Source of the DNA: Shinella zoogloeoides
GTDB lineage: Bacteria > Pseudomonadota > Alphaproteobacteria > Rhizobiales > Rhizobiaceae
Direction: 5' to 3'
DNA: 64,000 nt
Assembly: GCF_030733845.1 (NCBI RefSeq)
Contig: NZ_CP132311.1
Span: 3,633,501-3,697,500, forward strand
Shown here: positions 50,075 to 59,722 of the stretch, one piece after another
How the letters are laid out: each line of letters opens with the position of its first letter
How positions within the stretch are numbered: position 1 is the first letter of the stretch
The notes under the pieces: model-generated
Seen by the model: the letters and a program-made list of their open reading frames with translations, nothing else
Database searches by the model: none
Told to the model about the DNA's origin: nothing
Program-made: the position numbers and the translations under genes

Positions 50075-50606
50075 TCGCGCCCGGATCGGCTTCGCTCCCG
50101 TCGAGCCGAAGCATTACCCGCTGCTTCTCGCCTGGCTGAACAGGCCGCATGTGCGCGAATGGTGGGGCGATCCGGACGAGGAACTCGGCTTCATCCGCGA
50201 CATGGTGGAGGGCAGGGACACGACGCGTCCCTTCCTCATCACGCTCGACGGCGAGCCGCTCGGCTATATCCAGTACTGGTTTCTCGGCCATCACCAGAAC
50301 GAGGAATGGACGAAGGACAATCCCTGGCTGGCGGAACTGCCGCAGGAGGCCGTGGGCGTCGATCTTTCGATCGGCGAGGCCGACAAGGTGTCCCTGGGCA
50401 TCGGCTCCGCGGCGCTTGTCGCCTTCGTCGCCTATCTTCGCGGCCTTGGCCATGAGACCATTATCATCGACCCCGATCCCGCCAATGCCCGTGCGGTTCG
50501 CGCCTATGCCAAGGCCGGTTTCCGGCCCGTGCCCGAACTGGAAGGCCGCACCGGCGACGACGTGCTGATCATGCAATTCGACCCGAAAGCGAACGAGATA
50601 TCATGA
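50064..50606 (+). CDS. GNAT acetyltransferase between hslV and hslU
   Basis: A 180-aa acetyl-CoA-dependent N-acetyltransferase resembling AAC(6')-Ib-type and siderophore-type GNATs: [20 protein letters not shown] near residue 13, [10 protein letters not shown] near 66, and the CoA-binding and C-terminal region [20 protein letters not shown] near 140. A resistance function should not be assumed; the substrate is unknown. ATG at 50064 is inside the end of hslV (11-base overlap), and its stop overlaps the hslU start (ATGA). The strict coupling on both sides, conserved in rhizobia, suggests a housekeeping role or simply shared expression. Confidence 0.85.
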   Translation: MPIDRARIGFAPVEPKHYPLLLAWLNRPHVREWWGDPDEELGFIRDMVEGRDTTRPFLITLDGEPLGYIQYWFLGHHQNEEWTKDNPWLAELPQEAVGVDLSIGEADKVSLGIGSAALVAFVAYLRGLGHETIIIDPDPANARAVRAYAKAGFRPVPELEGRTGDDVLIMQFDPKANEIS

Positions 50607-51910
50607 GCAACTTTTCCCCCCGCGAGATCGTTTCCGAACTCGACCGCTACATTATCGGCCAGCACGACGCCAAGCGCGCCGTCGCCATCGCGTTGCGCAA
50701 CCGCTGGCGCCGCCACCAGCTCGAGCCGGACCTGCGCGACGAGGTGATGCCGAAGAACATCCTGATGATCGGCCCGACCGGCGTCGGCAAGACGGAGATC
50801 TCGCGGCGGCTCGCGAAACTCGCCGGCGCGCCCTTCGTCAAGGTCGAGGCGACCAAGTTCACCGAGGTCGGCTATGTCGGCCGTGACGTCGAGCAGATCG
50901 TGCGCGACCTCGTCGAGGTCGGCATCGGCCTGGTGCGCGAGAAGAAGCGCGCCGAGGTGACGGCGAAAGCCCATATGAATGCCGAGGAACGGGTGCTCGA
51001 CGCCCTTGTCGGCGCCACCGCCTCGCCGGCGACGCGTGATAGTTTCCGCAAAAAGCTGCGCAACAACGAGCTGGACGACAAGGAGATCGAGGTCGACGTC
51101 GCCGATGCCGGCGGCATGCCCGGCGGCTTCGAGATTCCCGGCATGCCGGGCGCCAATATCGGCGTGCTGAACCTGTCCGAAATGTTCGGCAAGGCGATGG
51201 GCGGGCGCACCAAGAAGGTGAAGACGACGGTCAAGGATTCTTACAAGATCCTGATCGACGACGAATCCGACAAGCTGCTCGATAACGAGCAGATCCAGCG
51301 CGAGGCGATCCGCTCGGCCGAGAACGACGGCATCGTCTTCATCGACGAGATCGACAAGATCGCCGCGCGCGACGGCGGCATGGGCGCGGGCGTCTCGCGA
51401 GAGGGCGTGCAGCGCGACCTGCTGCCGCTCGTCGAGGGCACGACGGTGGCGACGAAATACGGGCCGGTGAAGACCGACCATATCCTCTTCATCGCCTCGG
51501 GCGCCTTCCATGTCTCCAAGCCCTCGGACCTCCTGCCGGAGCTGCAGGGCCGTCTGCCGATCCGCGTCGAGCTGCGCGCGCTGACCAAGGAGGACTTCCG
51601 CCGCATCCTGACGGAAACGGAGGCGAGCCTCATCCGCCAGTACAAGGCACTGATGCAGACGGAAAGCGTCGAGCTCGAGTTCACCGAGGAAGGCATCGAC
51701 GCGCTGGCCGACGTCGCGGTGCAGCTCAATGCCAGCGTCGAGAACATCGGCGCGCGGCGGCTGCAGACGGTGATGGAGCGGGTGCTCGACGAGATCTCCT
51801 TCGAGGCGCCGGACAAGGGCGGCAACCGGCTGGTGATCGACGCCGAATATGTGCGCAAGCATGTCGGCGCGCTGGCGGCCAACACGGACCTGTCGCGCTA
51901 CATCCTGTGA
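50603..51910 (+). CDS. hslU: ATP-dependent protease ATPase subunit HslU
   Basis: AAA+ unfoldase that feeds proteins to HslV. The 435-aa product has the N-terminal [20 protein letters not shown], Walker [16 protein letters not shown] near residue 56, an I-domain with the gate loop region, Walker [14 protein letters not shown] near 247, sensor region [14 protein letters not shown] near 313, and the C-terminal tail DLSRYIL that docks on HslV. Length is near the E. coli 443 aa. It overlaps the acetyltransferase gene and ends at a strong terminator. Confidence 0.98.
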   Translation: MSNFSPREIVSELDRYIIGQHDAKRAVAIALRNRWRRHQLEPDLRDEVMPKNILMIGPTGVGKTEISRRLAKLAGAPFVKVEATKFTEVGYVGRDVEQIVRDLVEVGIGLVREKKRAEVTAKAHMNAEERVLDALVGATASPATRDSFRKKLRNNELDDKEIEVDVADAGGMPGGFEIPGMPGANIGVLNLSEMFGKAMGGRTKKVKTTVKDSYKILIDDESDKLLDNEQIQREAIRSAENDGIVFIDEIDKIAARDGGMGAGVSREGVQRDLLPLVEGTTVATKYGPVKTDHILFIASGAFHVSKPSDLLPELQGRLPIRVELRALTKEDFRRILTETEASLIRQYKALMQTESVELEFTEEGIDALADVAVQLNASVENIGARRLQTVMERVLDEISFEAPDKGGNRLVIDAEYVRKHVGALAANTDLSRYIL

Positions 51911-51916
51911 CGTTTC

Positions 51917-51958
51917 GGCACCGGTGGCTCTTTTCGCAGCCGCCGGTGCCGGTTTTTT
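51917..51958 (+). terminator. hslVU operon terminator
   Basis: CGGCACCGG (51917-51925) pairs with CCGGTGCCG (51943-51951), extended by an inner GGCT/AGCC stem, then GTTTTTT. It lies 6 bases after the hslU stop. Confidence 0.92.
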
Positions 51959-52093
51959 GATGGCGGGGGCCCTCGACAGGACGGACGGCGTGGCCTTAAG
52001 CCTTCCCCCGCGCTTTGGCATCATTCCGACATGATTGTTGTGCATCGGTCGCCGCCATTCGCCGACAGATTTGACGAGACGGGAACCGGAATC

Positions 52094-53041
52094 GTGCGAC
52101 AGCTCTTGCCTGTGCTTGCCCTTGCAGCCGCTCTTTTTGTCCAGAGCCAGACGAACGCGCTGGCCATCGACGTGGTGCCACCGGGCAACCGCAATGCCGA
52201 GCAGCCGAACATTCCGGGCGCTTCCGTGCGCCGCACCAAGGCCGGAAAAACCTCGTTCGACGCGAAATACGAGAAGGTGCGCGACCTCATCGCCAATGAC
52301 GGCCAGCTCACCGGCAAGATCAAGTCGGTGGCGAGCCGCTACGGCATCAGCCCGATCCACATGGTCGGCGCGATCGTCGGCGAGCATACCTACAATGTCG
52401 ATGCCTACGACCGGCTGCAGAGCTATTATGTGAAGGCGGCCGCCTATACCGGCAGCTTCCGCTTCGCCTATGACGGCGAATCCATCGCCGATTTCGTCGA
52501 CCGGCCGGAATTTGCCCAGTGCGCGTCGAAGAAGGGCTCCTACGGGCTGTGGACCTGCCGCGAGAGCGTCTGGAACCGGACCTTCAAGGGCCGGACGGTG
52601 GGCGGCACGTCCTTCCCGAACAACCGCTTCAGCGCGGTGTTCTTCCAGCCCTTCTATGCCGGCCAGACCTTCGGCCTCGGCCAGATCAACCCGCTGACGG
52701 CGCTGACGCTGACCGACGACGTGGCGCGCATTTCCGGCTATGACCGGCTCGACGAGAACGATGCGGCCAGCGTCTACCAGGCGATCATGGATCCTGACAT
52801 TTCGCTTGCCTACATGGCCGCCGCGATCCGCCGCTCGATCGACGCCTACCGCAAGATCGCCGGCATCGACATCTCGAAGAATCCCGGCCTGACGGCGACG
52901 CTCTACAATATCGGCAACCCCGAGGCGCGCGCCGCCGCCTTCGCCGCCCGTCGCGCGTCCGGCGAGGCGACCTGGCCCGAGGAGAACTATTACGGCTGGC
53001 TGATCAACGACAAGCTGGCCGAACTCCAGGGCCTGCTCTAA
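52094..53041 (+). CDS. DUF1402 secreted protein, lytic-transglycosylase-like
   Basis: A 315-aa exported protein. GTG at 52094 gives a classical signal peptide (LLPVLALAAALFVQSQTNALA); ATG at 52031 would put 21 polar residues in front. The DUF1402 family is uncharacterised, but three segments resemble the transglycosylase-SLT fold: a candidate catalytic Glu in VGAIVGEHTYNVD, FGLGQINPLTAL (like GLMQINP) and TLYNIGNPEA (like AYNAG). This suggests a divergent peptidoglycan lytic transglycosylase in the periplasm. It follows the hslU terminator and precedes the P450 gene by 55 bases. Confidence 0.75.
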   Translation: MRQLLPVLALAAALFVQSQTNALAIDVVPPGNRNAEQPNIPGASVRRTKAGKTSFDAKYEKVRDLIANDGQLTGKIKSVASRYGISPIHMVGAIVGEHTYNVDAYDRLQSYYVKAAAYTGSFRFAYDGESIADFVDRPEFAQCASKKGSYGLWTCRESVWNRTFKGRTVGGTSFPNNRFSAVFFQPFYAGQTFGLGQINPLTALTLTDDVARISGYDRLDENDAASVYQAIMDPDISLAYMAAAIRRSIDAYRKIAGIDISKNPGLTATLYNIGNPEARAAAFAARRASGEATWPEENYYGWLINDKLAELQGLL

Positions 53042-53096
53042 CTTCTGCCTCTCTGTCGGTTCATTCTGGCATGAGCCGATCACAAGGAGGCAGAGC

Positions 53097-54506
53097 ATGG
53101 ACATGCGCCCCGAGCCCTTCGAGCCGCCGGCACCGATTCCCCGCACGGTGCCGCCGTCGATGCTCGAGATCATCCGCACCGTGTTCCGCAACCCGCTGGA
53201 ACTGTGGGGCGAGCCTTCCTATACGCTGCCCTGGATCAAGACGAGCTTCGTCGGCGAAAAGACGCTGATCGCCAACGATCCCGGCCTCATCAAGCACCTG
53301 CTGGTCGACAATGCCGCCAACTACAAGATGGCCGTGGTGCGCCAGCTCGTGCTGCGGCCGATCCTGCGCGACGGGCTGCTGACGGCGGAAGGCGCGGTCT
53401 GGCGCCGTTCGCGCAAGGCCGTCGCGCCGATCTTCACGCCGCGCCACGCCAAGGGCTTCGCCAGCCAGATGCTGGCGCAATCGGAACTCTACGTGGAGAA
53501 ATACGCTGACGCGGACGGCGCGGTCTTCGACATCGGCAACGACATGACGGAGCTCGCCTTCGCGATCCTCTCGGAAACCCTGTTCTCCGGCGAGATCGCC
53601 ACGGAGACCGACAATTTCGCCGACGACGTGGACGATCTGCTGCACACGATGGGCCGGGTGGATCCGATGGACCTCCTGCGCGCGCCGTCCTGGGTGCCGC
53701 GCGTCACGCGCATCGGCGGCGCGAAGGTGATGGCGAAGTTCCGCCGCGTCGTGCGCGATACGATCGAAAAGCGCCGCGAGCGCATGGAGCGCGAGGGCGA
53801 TGCCGCGCCGAGCGATTTCCTGACCCTGCTGCTGCGCGTCGCCGGGCCCGACGGCCTGACCATCGAGGAAGTGGAGGACAATATCCTCACCTTCATCGGC
53901 GCGGGCCACGAGACGACGGCGCGGGCGCTCGCCTGGACACTCTATTGCGTCGCCAACAGCCCGCATGTGCGCGAGGCGATGGAAGAGGAGATCGACCGGG
54001 TGCTGGCGAGCGGCGCCGAGCCGGTCGACTGGCTGGACCTGATGCCCTGGACGCGGGCGGCCTTCGAGGAGGCCCTGCGGCTCTATCCGCCGGCGCCCTC
54101 GATCAACCGGGCGGCGATCGCCGACGACAAGTGGACGAGCCCGAAGGGCGAGCGCATCGAGATCCCGGCCGGCATCACCGTGCTGGTCCTGCCCTGGACG
54201 CTGCACCGCCACACGCTGCTCTGGAACAAGCCGCGCGCCTTCATGCCGGAGCGCTTCCTGCCGGAGAACCGCGACGCCATCCACCGCTTCCAGTACCTGC
54301 CCTTCGGCGTCGGGCCGCGCGTGTGCATCGGCGCGACCTTCGCCATGCAGGAGGCGATCATCGCGCTCGGCGTGCTGATGCACCGCTTCCGCTTCGACAT
54401 GACGGCCGAGACCAAGGCCTGGCCGGTGCAGCGCCTGACGACGCAGCCGGCTAACGGACTGGCGTTGCGGGTGACGGCTCGTCCGCGCGCTTCTTCGATT
54501 TCTTGA
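53097..54506 (+). CDS. Cytochrome P450
   Basis: Heme monooxygenase of 469 aa. The I-helix oxygen-activation motif IGAGHETTARALAW is near residue 268, the ExxR motif FEEALRLYPPAP near 325, and the heme-thiolate loop FGVGPRVCIGATFA places the Cys ligand at about residue 410. No membrane anchor is evident, so it is a soluble class needing separate ferredoxin and reductase, which are not in the window. Substrate unknown. AAGGAGG precedes the ATG. Its last 56 bases overlap the end of the convergent gene. Confidence 0.93.
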   Translation: MDMRPEPFEPPAPIPRTVPPSMLEIIRTVFRNPLELWGEPSYTLPWIKTSFVGEKTLIANDPGLIKHLLVDNAANYKMAVVRQLVLRPILRDGLLTAEGAVWRRSRKAVAPIFTPRHAKGFASQMLAQSELYVEKYADADGAVFDIGNDMTELAFAILSETLFSGEIATETDNFADDVDDLLHTMGRVDPMDLLRAPSWVPRVTRIGGAKVMAKFRRVVRDTIEKRRERMEREGDAAPSDFLTLLLRVAGPDGLTIEEVEDNILTFIGAGHETTARALAWTLYCVANSPHVREAMEEEIDRVLASGAEPVDWLDLMPWTRAAFEEALRLYPPAPSINRAAIADDKWTSPKGERIEIPAGITVLVLPWTLHRHTLLWNKPRAFMPERFLPENRDAIHRFQYLPFGVGPRVCIGATFAMQEAIIALGVLMHRFRFDMTAETKAWPVQRLTTQPANGLALRVTARPRASSIS

Positions 54507-54996
54507 TCGTCTTGATCGAGGCGCAGGTCGCTTCCGGGTTCTTGCAGGGCTGGTAGACGACGATCTCGCTGCCGCTGCCGTCGTCCCACACCGCCTGCAC
54601 CGCGATGGTCTCGGCCTCGCCGGGCTTCAGGTTCAGGTAGAGCCAGTTCTGGCTGTCGTCCGACGGCAGGTTGAAGGGCAGTTCCGGATCGCAGGCCGCC
54701 ATCGGGAACGTCTTGTCCAGCGCGTCGGAATTGATCGAGTAGCGCACCTCCTTCAGCCGGCAATGCATGGTCTGCAGCGCCGTGAAATAGATGAGCTGCT
54801 GGCCGGAGAATTCGCGGAACTGCACCCAGCCCGTCTGCTTGTTGGCATCCAGCATCGCCTTGTAGATGGCGACGTCGGGGATCTGCGCCTTGTATTCCTC
54901 CCCGTCCTCTTCCTGCGCATGCGCGACGCCGGCAAGAAGCGCGGTGCCGATGAGAAGGGCGGCCAGAAGCGGCTTTCGGATGGCAAGGTCGGTCAA
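54451..54996 (-). CDS. Secreted hypothetical protein with four cysteines
   Basis: A 181-aa protein with an N-terminal signal peptide (KPLLAALLIGTALLAGVAHA, cleavage before QEEDG). The mature part has four Cys (in MHCRLKE, AACDPEL, QPCKNPE and ATCASIK) that could form two disulfides in the periplasm, and a Lys/Asp-rich C terminus. No family is recognised; a loose likeness to small periplasmic proteins such as IalB is not convincing. Its 3' end overlaps the convergent P450 gene by 56 bases, and it is divergent from the HyuA-type gene. Confidence 0.72.
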   Translation of the reverse strand: MTDLAIRKPLLAALLIGTALLAGVAHAQEEDGEEYKAQIPDVAIYKAMLDANKQTGWVQFREFSGQQLIYFTALQTMHCRLKEVRYSINSDALDKTFPMAACDPELPFNLPSDDSQNWLYLNLKPGEAETIAVQAVWDDGSGSEIVVYQPCKNPEATCASIKTIKKSKKRADEPSPATPVR

Positions 54997-55136
54997 GACG
55001 GGCTCCTCGTTCTTTCACCTGATGTCGCCGGTGGAATGGTGGCAATTGCTCCGGACATGCAATAACACCATTCAAGGCCCGCTTTGAAAAGAGGTTGCTC
55101 TTTTCGAAAGGACGGGGGCGGTTCGGAAGAATTCTC

Positions 55137-57143
55137 GTGGCAGACCATTTGTTACTCGGCATCGATACCGGCGGCACCTATACGGATGCCGTCCTTTACA
55201 GCGAACTCGACGGCGTCGTCGCCCGCGCCAAGGCGCTTACCACCCGCCACGATCTCTCGGTCGGCATTTCCGGCGCGGTGGAGGCGGTGCTCACCGAGGC
55301 GAAGGTGCCCGTTTCCGCCATCGGCCTCGTCTCCCTTTCGACGACGCTCGCCACCAACGCACTGGTGGAAGGACAGGGCGGCCGCGCCGGCCTCGTGATG
55401 ATCGGCTTCGGCCCCGACGACCTGAAGCGCGACGGGCTTGCCGACGCGCTCGGCAACGATCCCGTGCTGTTCCTGCCCGGCGGCCACAACGTGCACGGCA
55501 CCGAGACGGCGCTCGACATGACGGCGCTGGGCGAGGCCCTGCCGGCGCTTGCGCAAAGCGTCTCCTCCTTCGCCGTCGCCGGCTATTTCGCCGTGCGCAA
55601 CCCGGCGCACGAGGAGCGGGTGCGCGAGCGCATCCGCGAGATCTCCCATCTGCCCGTCACCTGCAGCCATGAGCTCTCCTCCAAGCTCGGCGGGCCGCGC
55701 CGCGCGCTGACGACGCTGCTCAACGCCCGCCTCGTCTCGATGATCGACCGGCTGATCGGCGCCTGCGAGGACTACCTGACGCGCCGCGGCATCCATGTGC
55801 CGATGATGGTGGTGCGCGGCGACGGCGCGCTGATCTCGGCGGCCGAGGCGCGGCTGCGCCCGATCGAGACCATCCTGTCCGGCCCGGCGGCGAGCCTCGT
55901 CGGCGCGCGCCACCTGACGGGGCTCGACAATGCCGTGGTCTCCGATATCGGCGGCACGACGACGGACGTCGCGGTGCTCGACGGCGGACGGCCGAAGCTC
56001 GATGCCGACGGCGCCGTGGTCGGCGGCTACCGCACCATGGTCGAAGCCGTCGCCATGCGGACCTTCGGGCTCGGCGGTGATTCGGAGGTGCGCATCAACG
56101 ACCGCGGCCTGACGGCAAAAATCGATCTCGGGCCGCGCCGCTTCATGCCGCTCAGCCTTGCCTCGGCGCTGCATCCGGAAGCCGTGATCCCGGTGCTGGA
56201 ACGGCAGATCCGCGCGCCCCATGCCGGGCGGCACGACGGCCGGTTCGCCGTGCGCACCGGCGTTCCGGAATGGCTGGCGAGCGGGTTGCAGCCGCAGGAA
56301 CAGGCGCTCTACGAAAAGATCGGCGCGGTGCCGCTGCCGCTCGACGGGCTGCTCGTCTCCACGCTGCAGAAGGCGACGCTCGACCGGCTGGTCGCCCGCG
56401 GCCTCGTCCATATCTGCGGCGTCACGCCGTCGGACGCCATGCATGTGCTCGGCGGGCAGGGGCAATGGGATGCCGCCGCCGCCCGTCTCGGCCTGGAGCT
56501 TGCCGCGCGCACCAAGGACGGCACCGGCCGGCCGATCGCCGACGGCCCCGAGGATCTGGCGCGGCTTTTGGTCGACCGGCTCACCCGCCAGTCGTCGGAC
56601 GTCATCCTGTCCGCCTGCCTTGCCGACGACGGCGTCGGCTCGATCGATCCCGCAAGCTCGACCTCCGTCGACCGGGCCCTGCACCGCCCCAAGGGTATCG
56701 TGCAGTTCCGCATCGCGCTCGACCGGCCGCTCGTCGGCCTCGGCGCGTCCGCGCCCGTCTATTATCCCGCCATCGCGGAGATGCTCGGCGCCGAATCGGC
56801 CATTCCCGCCGACGCGGGCGTCGCCAATGCGGTCGGCGCGGTGGTCGGCCAGGTGCGCACCGCCGTCACGGTCTTCGTGACCATGCCGGACGAGGGCATC
56901 TTCATCGTGGGCGGTGCGGGAGAGAGCGTGCGCCTCATCGACGAGGCCGAAGCCTTCTCGCTGGCGAAGGAACGGGCGATGACCGCGGCGCTGCATTCCG
57001 CCCGCGCCAACGGCGCCGACGAGCCGGTTGTGACGCTCGCCGAAGAGATCGACGCGCCCGAGGTGGAAGGCCGGCGCAAGCTCATCGAGGCGCGTTTCAC
57101 AGCAACGGCGAGCGGCCGGCCGCGCATCGCCGAAGAGGCATAA
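55137..57143 (+). CDS. Hydantoinase/oxoprolinase A-type protein (HyuA), stand-alone
   Basis: A 668-aa ATP-grasping actin-fold protein of the HyuA/N-methylhydantoinase A family, which hydrolyses lactam rings such as 5-oxoproline or hydantoins with ATP. The nucleotide motifs are LLGIDTGGTYTDAVLY near residue 6 and VSDIGGTTTDVAVLDGG near 265. The usual partner HyuB is absent next to it, and it has no ATC-type C-terminal fusion, so its activity is uncertain. GTG at 55137 with CGGAAGA upstream is chosen; ATG at 55095 is an alternative with an unusual basic extension. Confidence 0.83.
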   Translation: MADHLLLGIDTGGTYTDAVLYSELDGVVARAKALTTRHDLSVGISGAVEAVLTEAKVPVSAIGLVSLSTTLATNALVEGQGGRAGLVMIGFGPDDLKRDGLADALGNDPVLFLPGGHNVHGTETALDMTALGEALPALAQSVSSFAVAGYFAVRNPAHEERVRERIREISHLPVTCSHELSSKLGGPRRALTTLLNARLVSMIDRLIGACEDYLTRRGIHVPMMVVRGDGALISAAEARLRPIETILSGPAASLVGARHLTGLDNAVVSDIGGTTTDVAVLDGGRPKLDADGAVVGGYRTMVEAVAMRTFGLGGDSEVRINDRGLTAKIDLGPRRFMPLSLASALHPEAVIPVLERQIRAPHAGRHDGRFAVRTGVPEWLASGLQPQEQALYEKIGAVPLPLDGLLVSTLQKATLDRLVARGLVHICGVTPSDAMHVLGGQGQWDAAAARLGLELAARTKDGTGRPIADGPEDLARLLVDRLTRQSSDVILSACLADDGVGSIDPASSTSVDRALHRPKGIVQFRIALDRPLVGLGASAPVYYPAIAEMLGAESAIPADAGVANAVGAVVGQVRTAVTVFVTMPDEGIFIVGGAGESVRLIDEAEAFSLAKERAMTAALHSARANGADEPVVTLAEEIDAPEVEGRRKLIEARFTATASGRPRIAEEA

Positions 57144-57203
57144 ATATGATTTTATCCTGAGTGGAATAAATTCTTTATGCTATTGCCGAATTGACTATGC
57201 GTG

Positions 57204-57265
57204 AAAGCTCCGGAAAGTGGCAGCGTTCGGGATACTCCCCAAATCGTCCCGCCCTTCGGAGCTTT
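57204..57265 (+). promoter_or_regulatory. Long-range stem that covers the glcB ribosome site
   Basis: AAAGCTCCG (57204-57212) can pair with CGGAGCTTT (57257-57265), which contains the GGAG at 57258-57261 just upstream of the glcB ATG at 57270. A 44-base loop lies between. This could make glcB translation conditional; it is a sequence-based inference. Confidence 0.45.
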
Positions 57266-57269
57266 TCAA

Positions 57270-59438
57270 ATGACCTATACGGAAAAAGCCGGCCTTTCGA
57301 TCGATAGCGCCCTTTATGATTTCATCGTCGAGGAGGCGCTTCCGGGCACCGGCGTGGACGCCGAACGCTACTTTGCCGATTTCTCCGCCATCGTGCACAA
57401 CCTCGCGCCGGAAAACCGCGCGCTGCTTGCCAAGCGCGATGCGCTGCAGGAGAAGATCGACGGCTGGTACCGCGCCAACGGCGCGCCGTCCGACATGGCG
57501 GCCTACGAAGCCTTCCTGCGCGAGATCGGCTACCTGCTGCCGGAAGGCGGCGACTTCAGCGTGACGACGGACAATGTCGATCCAGAGATCGCCAGCGTGG
57601 CCGGCCCGCAGCTCGTCGTTCCCGTCATGAACGCGCGCTATGCGCTGAACGCGGCCAATGCGCGCTGGGGCTCGCTCTATGATGCGCTCTACGGCACGGA
57701 CGCGATCCCGGAAACGGACGGCGCGGAGAAGGGCAAGGGCTACAATCCCAAGCGCGGCGCAAAGGTCATCGCCTGGGCGCGCGGCTTCCTCGACGAAAGC
57801 GCGCCGCTCGCCGGCGCGTCCTGGCGGGATGCGGCGGGCCTTTCCATCGACGGCGGCAAGCTCGTCGTCGCTTTGACGGCCGGTGGCACAACGGGCCTTG
57901 CCGACGGGAAGAAGTTCGCCGGCTATCTCGGCGACGCCTCCGCGCCGACGGCCGTGCTCCTGCGCAACAACGGCCTGCACATCGAAATCCGCATCGACGC
58001 CACGACGCCGACCGGCAAGGACGACGCGGCGCATATTTCCGACGTCGCGATCGAATCGGCCCTGACCACGATCATGGACTGCGAGGATTCCGTCGCCGCC
58101 GTCGATGCCGAGGACAAGGTCGTCGTCTACCGCAACTGGCTCGGCCTGATGAAGGGCGACCTTTCCGAAGAGGTCGTGAAGGGCGGCAAGAGCTTTACCC
58201 GCCGCCTCAACCCCGACCGCGACTATACCGCGCCCGACGGTTCGACCTATGCCGCGCGCGCCCGCTCGCTGATGCTGGTGCGCAATGTCGGCCACCTCAT
58301 GACCAACCCGGCCATCCGCGACCGCGACGGCAACGAGGTGCCGGAAGGCATCATGGACGCCATGGTCACGGCGCTGATCGCGCTGCACGACGTCGGCCCG
58401 AACGGCCGCCGCAAGAATTCGCCGGCCGGCTCGATGTATGTCGTCAAGCCGAAGATGCATGGCCCCGAGGAGGTCGCCTTCGCCTCCAAGCTGTTCGGTC
58501 GCGTCGAGGCCGCCGTCGGCATGGCGCCGAACACGATGAAGATGGGCATCATGGACGAGGAGCGCCGCACGACGGTCAACCTCAAGGAAGCGATCCGCGC
58601 CGCCAAGGAGCGCGTCGTCTTCATCAATACCGGCTTCCTCGACCGCACCGGCGACGAGATCCACACCTCGATGGAAGCGGGTCCGATGATCCGCAAGGGC
58701 GACATGAAGCAGGCCGCCTGGATTTCCGCCTACGAGAACTGGAACGTCGATATCGGTCTCGAATGCGGCCTGTCCGGCCATGCGCAGATCGGCAAGGGCA
58801 TGTGGGCCATGCCGGACCTCATGGCGGCGATGCTGGAGCAGAAGATCGCCCATCCGAAGGCCGGCGCCAACACCGCCTGGGTGCCCTCGCCGACCGCCGC
58901 GACGCTGCACGCGACGCACTACCACAAGGTCAACGTCGCCGACGTGCAGGCCTCGCTCCGCGCCCGCCCGCGCGCCAAGCTCTCCGACATCCTCTCGGTA
59001 CCGGTCGCGGTGCGCCCGAACTGGACGCCGGAAGAGATCCAGCGCGAGCTCGACAACAATGCCCAGGGCATCCTCGGCTATGTCGTGCGCTGGATCGACC
59101 AGGGCGTCGGCTGCTCCAAGGTGCCTGATATCAACGATGTCGGCCTGATGGAGGACCGCGCGACGCTGCGCATCTCCGCCCAGCACCTCGCCAACTGGCT
59201 GCATCACGGCGTCATCACCGAGGCCCAGATCATCGAGACGATGAAGCGCATGGCCGCCGTCGTCGACGGGCAGAATGCCGGCGATCCGCTCTACCGCCCG
59301 ATGGCCGCCGATTTCGACGGCTCGATCGCCTTCCAGGCCGCCGTCGAGCTGGTGCTGAAGGGCCGCGAGCAGCCGAACGGCTACACCGAGCCGGTCCTGC
59401 ACCGCCGCCGCCTGGAGCTGAAAGCGGCCGGGCGCTGA
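57270..59438 (+). CDS. glcB: Malate synthase G
   Basis: Condenses glyoxylate with acetyl-CoA to malate, for growth on acetate, fatty acids, PHB products or glycolate. The 722-aa length is that of the monomeric G isoform. Visible family sites are [21 protein letters not shown] near residue 110, [14 protein letters not shown] near 270 with the metal-ligand acids, and [19 protein letters not shown] near 505. ATG at 57270 is chosen; the upstream ATG at 57201 lies in the leader stem. A strong hairpin follows the stop. No isocitrate lyase gene is in the window. Confidence 0.97.
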   Translation: MTYTEKAGLSIDSALYDFIVEEALPGTGVDAERYFADFSAIVHNLAPENRALLAKRDALQEKIDGWYRANGAPSDMAAYEAFLREIGYLLPEGGDFSVTTDNVDPEIASVAGPQLVVPVMNARYALNAANARWGSLYDALYGTDAIPETDGAEKGKGYNPKRGAKVIAWARGFLDESAPLAGASWRDAAGLSIDGGKLVVALTAGGTTGLADGKKFAGYLGDASAPTAVLLRNNGLHIEIRIDATTPTGKDDAAHISDVAIESALTTIMDCEDSVAAVDAEDKVVVYRNWLGLMKGDLSEEVVKGGKSFTRRLNPDRDYTAPDGSTYAARARSLMLVRNVGHLMTNPAIRDRDGNEVPEGIMDAMVTALIALHDVGPNGRRKNSPAGSMYVVKPKMHGPEEVAFASKLFGRVEAAVGMAPNTMKMGIMDEERRTTVNLKEAIRAAKERVVFINTGFLDRTGDEIHTSMEAGPMIRKGDMKQAAWISAYENWNVDIGLECGLSGHAQIGKGMWAMPDLMAAMLEQKIAHPKAGANTAWVPSPTAATLHATHYHKVNVADVQASLRARPRAKLSDILSVPVAVRPNWTPEEIQRELDNNAQGILGYVVRWIDQGVGCSKVPDINDVGLMEDRATLRISAQHLANWLHHGVITEAQIIETMKRMAAVVDGQNAGDPLYRPMAADFDGSIAFQAAVELVLKGREQPNGYTEPVLHRRRLELKAAGR

Positions 59439-59444
59439 AGACGC

Positions 59445-59480
59445 GAAGGGGCCGGGACGCTCAAGCGGCCCGGCCCCTTC
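59445..59480 (+). terminator. Hairpin terminator after glcB
   Basis: A 12-bp perfect stem (GAAGGGGCCGGG at 59445-59456 and CCCGGCCCCTTC at 59469-59480) with a 12-base loop, 6 bases after the stop. The T-tract is weak. Confidence 0.75.
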
Positions 59481-59527
59481 CCATACCGGCCGGCACCTTT
59501 GGAGCACCGGCCGCACACCTCTCCTCC

Positions 59528-59615
59528 GTCATCCTCGGGCTTGACCCGAGGATCCATGCCCTATGGCACACCCTGAGTTTGTTGTGTGGATCCTCGGGTC
59601 AAGCCCGAGGATGAC
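59528..59615. repeat. Rhizobial palindromic repeat, intact copy
   Basis: Two 29-bp arms, inverted to each other, each containing the palindrome ATCCTCGGGCTTGACC followed by CGAGGAT, separated by a 30-bp centre. It lies between convergent glcB and the transpeptidase gene, as is usual for such elements. A degenerate copy is at 16062-16130. Confidence 0.9.
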
Positions 59616-59672
59616 GGCAGTGATTGGGGAGAAGGCGAGCCCAATCGCGGTTCTATGGCAAGCCAAACGAAA

Positions 59673-59700
59673 GAAGCCGCCGGAGCGATCCGGCGGCTTC
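59673..59700 (-). terminator. Terminator of the L,D-transpeptidase gene
   Basis: GAAGCCGCCGGA (59673-59684) and TCCGGCGGCTTC (59689-59700) form a perfect 12-bp stem with a 4-base loop. T-rich sequence follows on both strands, so it can work in both directions. Confidence 0.87.
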
Positions 59701-59722
59701 TTCTTTATATCGATGCGTCCGC

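Noticed and set aside
50064..50606. Aminoglycoside resistance gene
   Set aside because: The GNAT resembles AAC(6') enzymes in general fold only, and its fixed place between hslV and hslU points to a core gene; resistance cannot be claimed.
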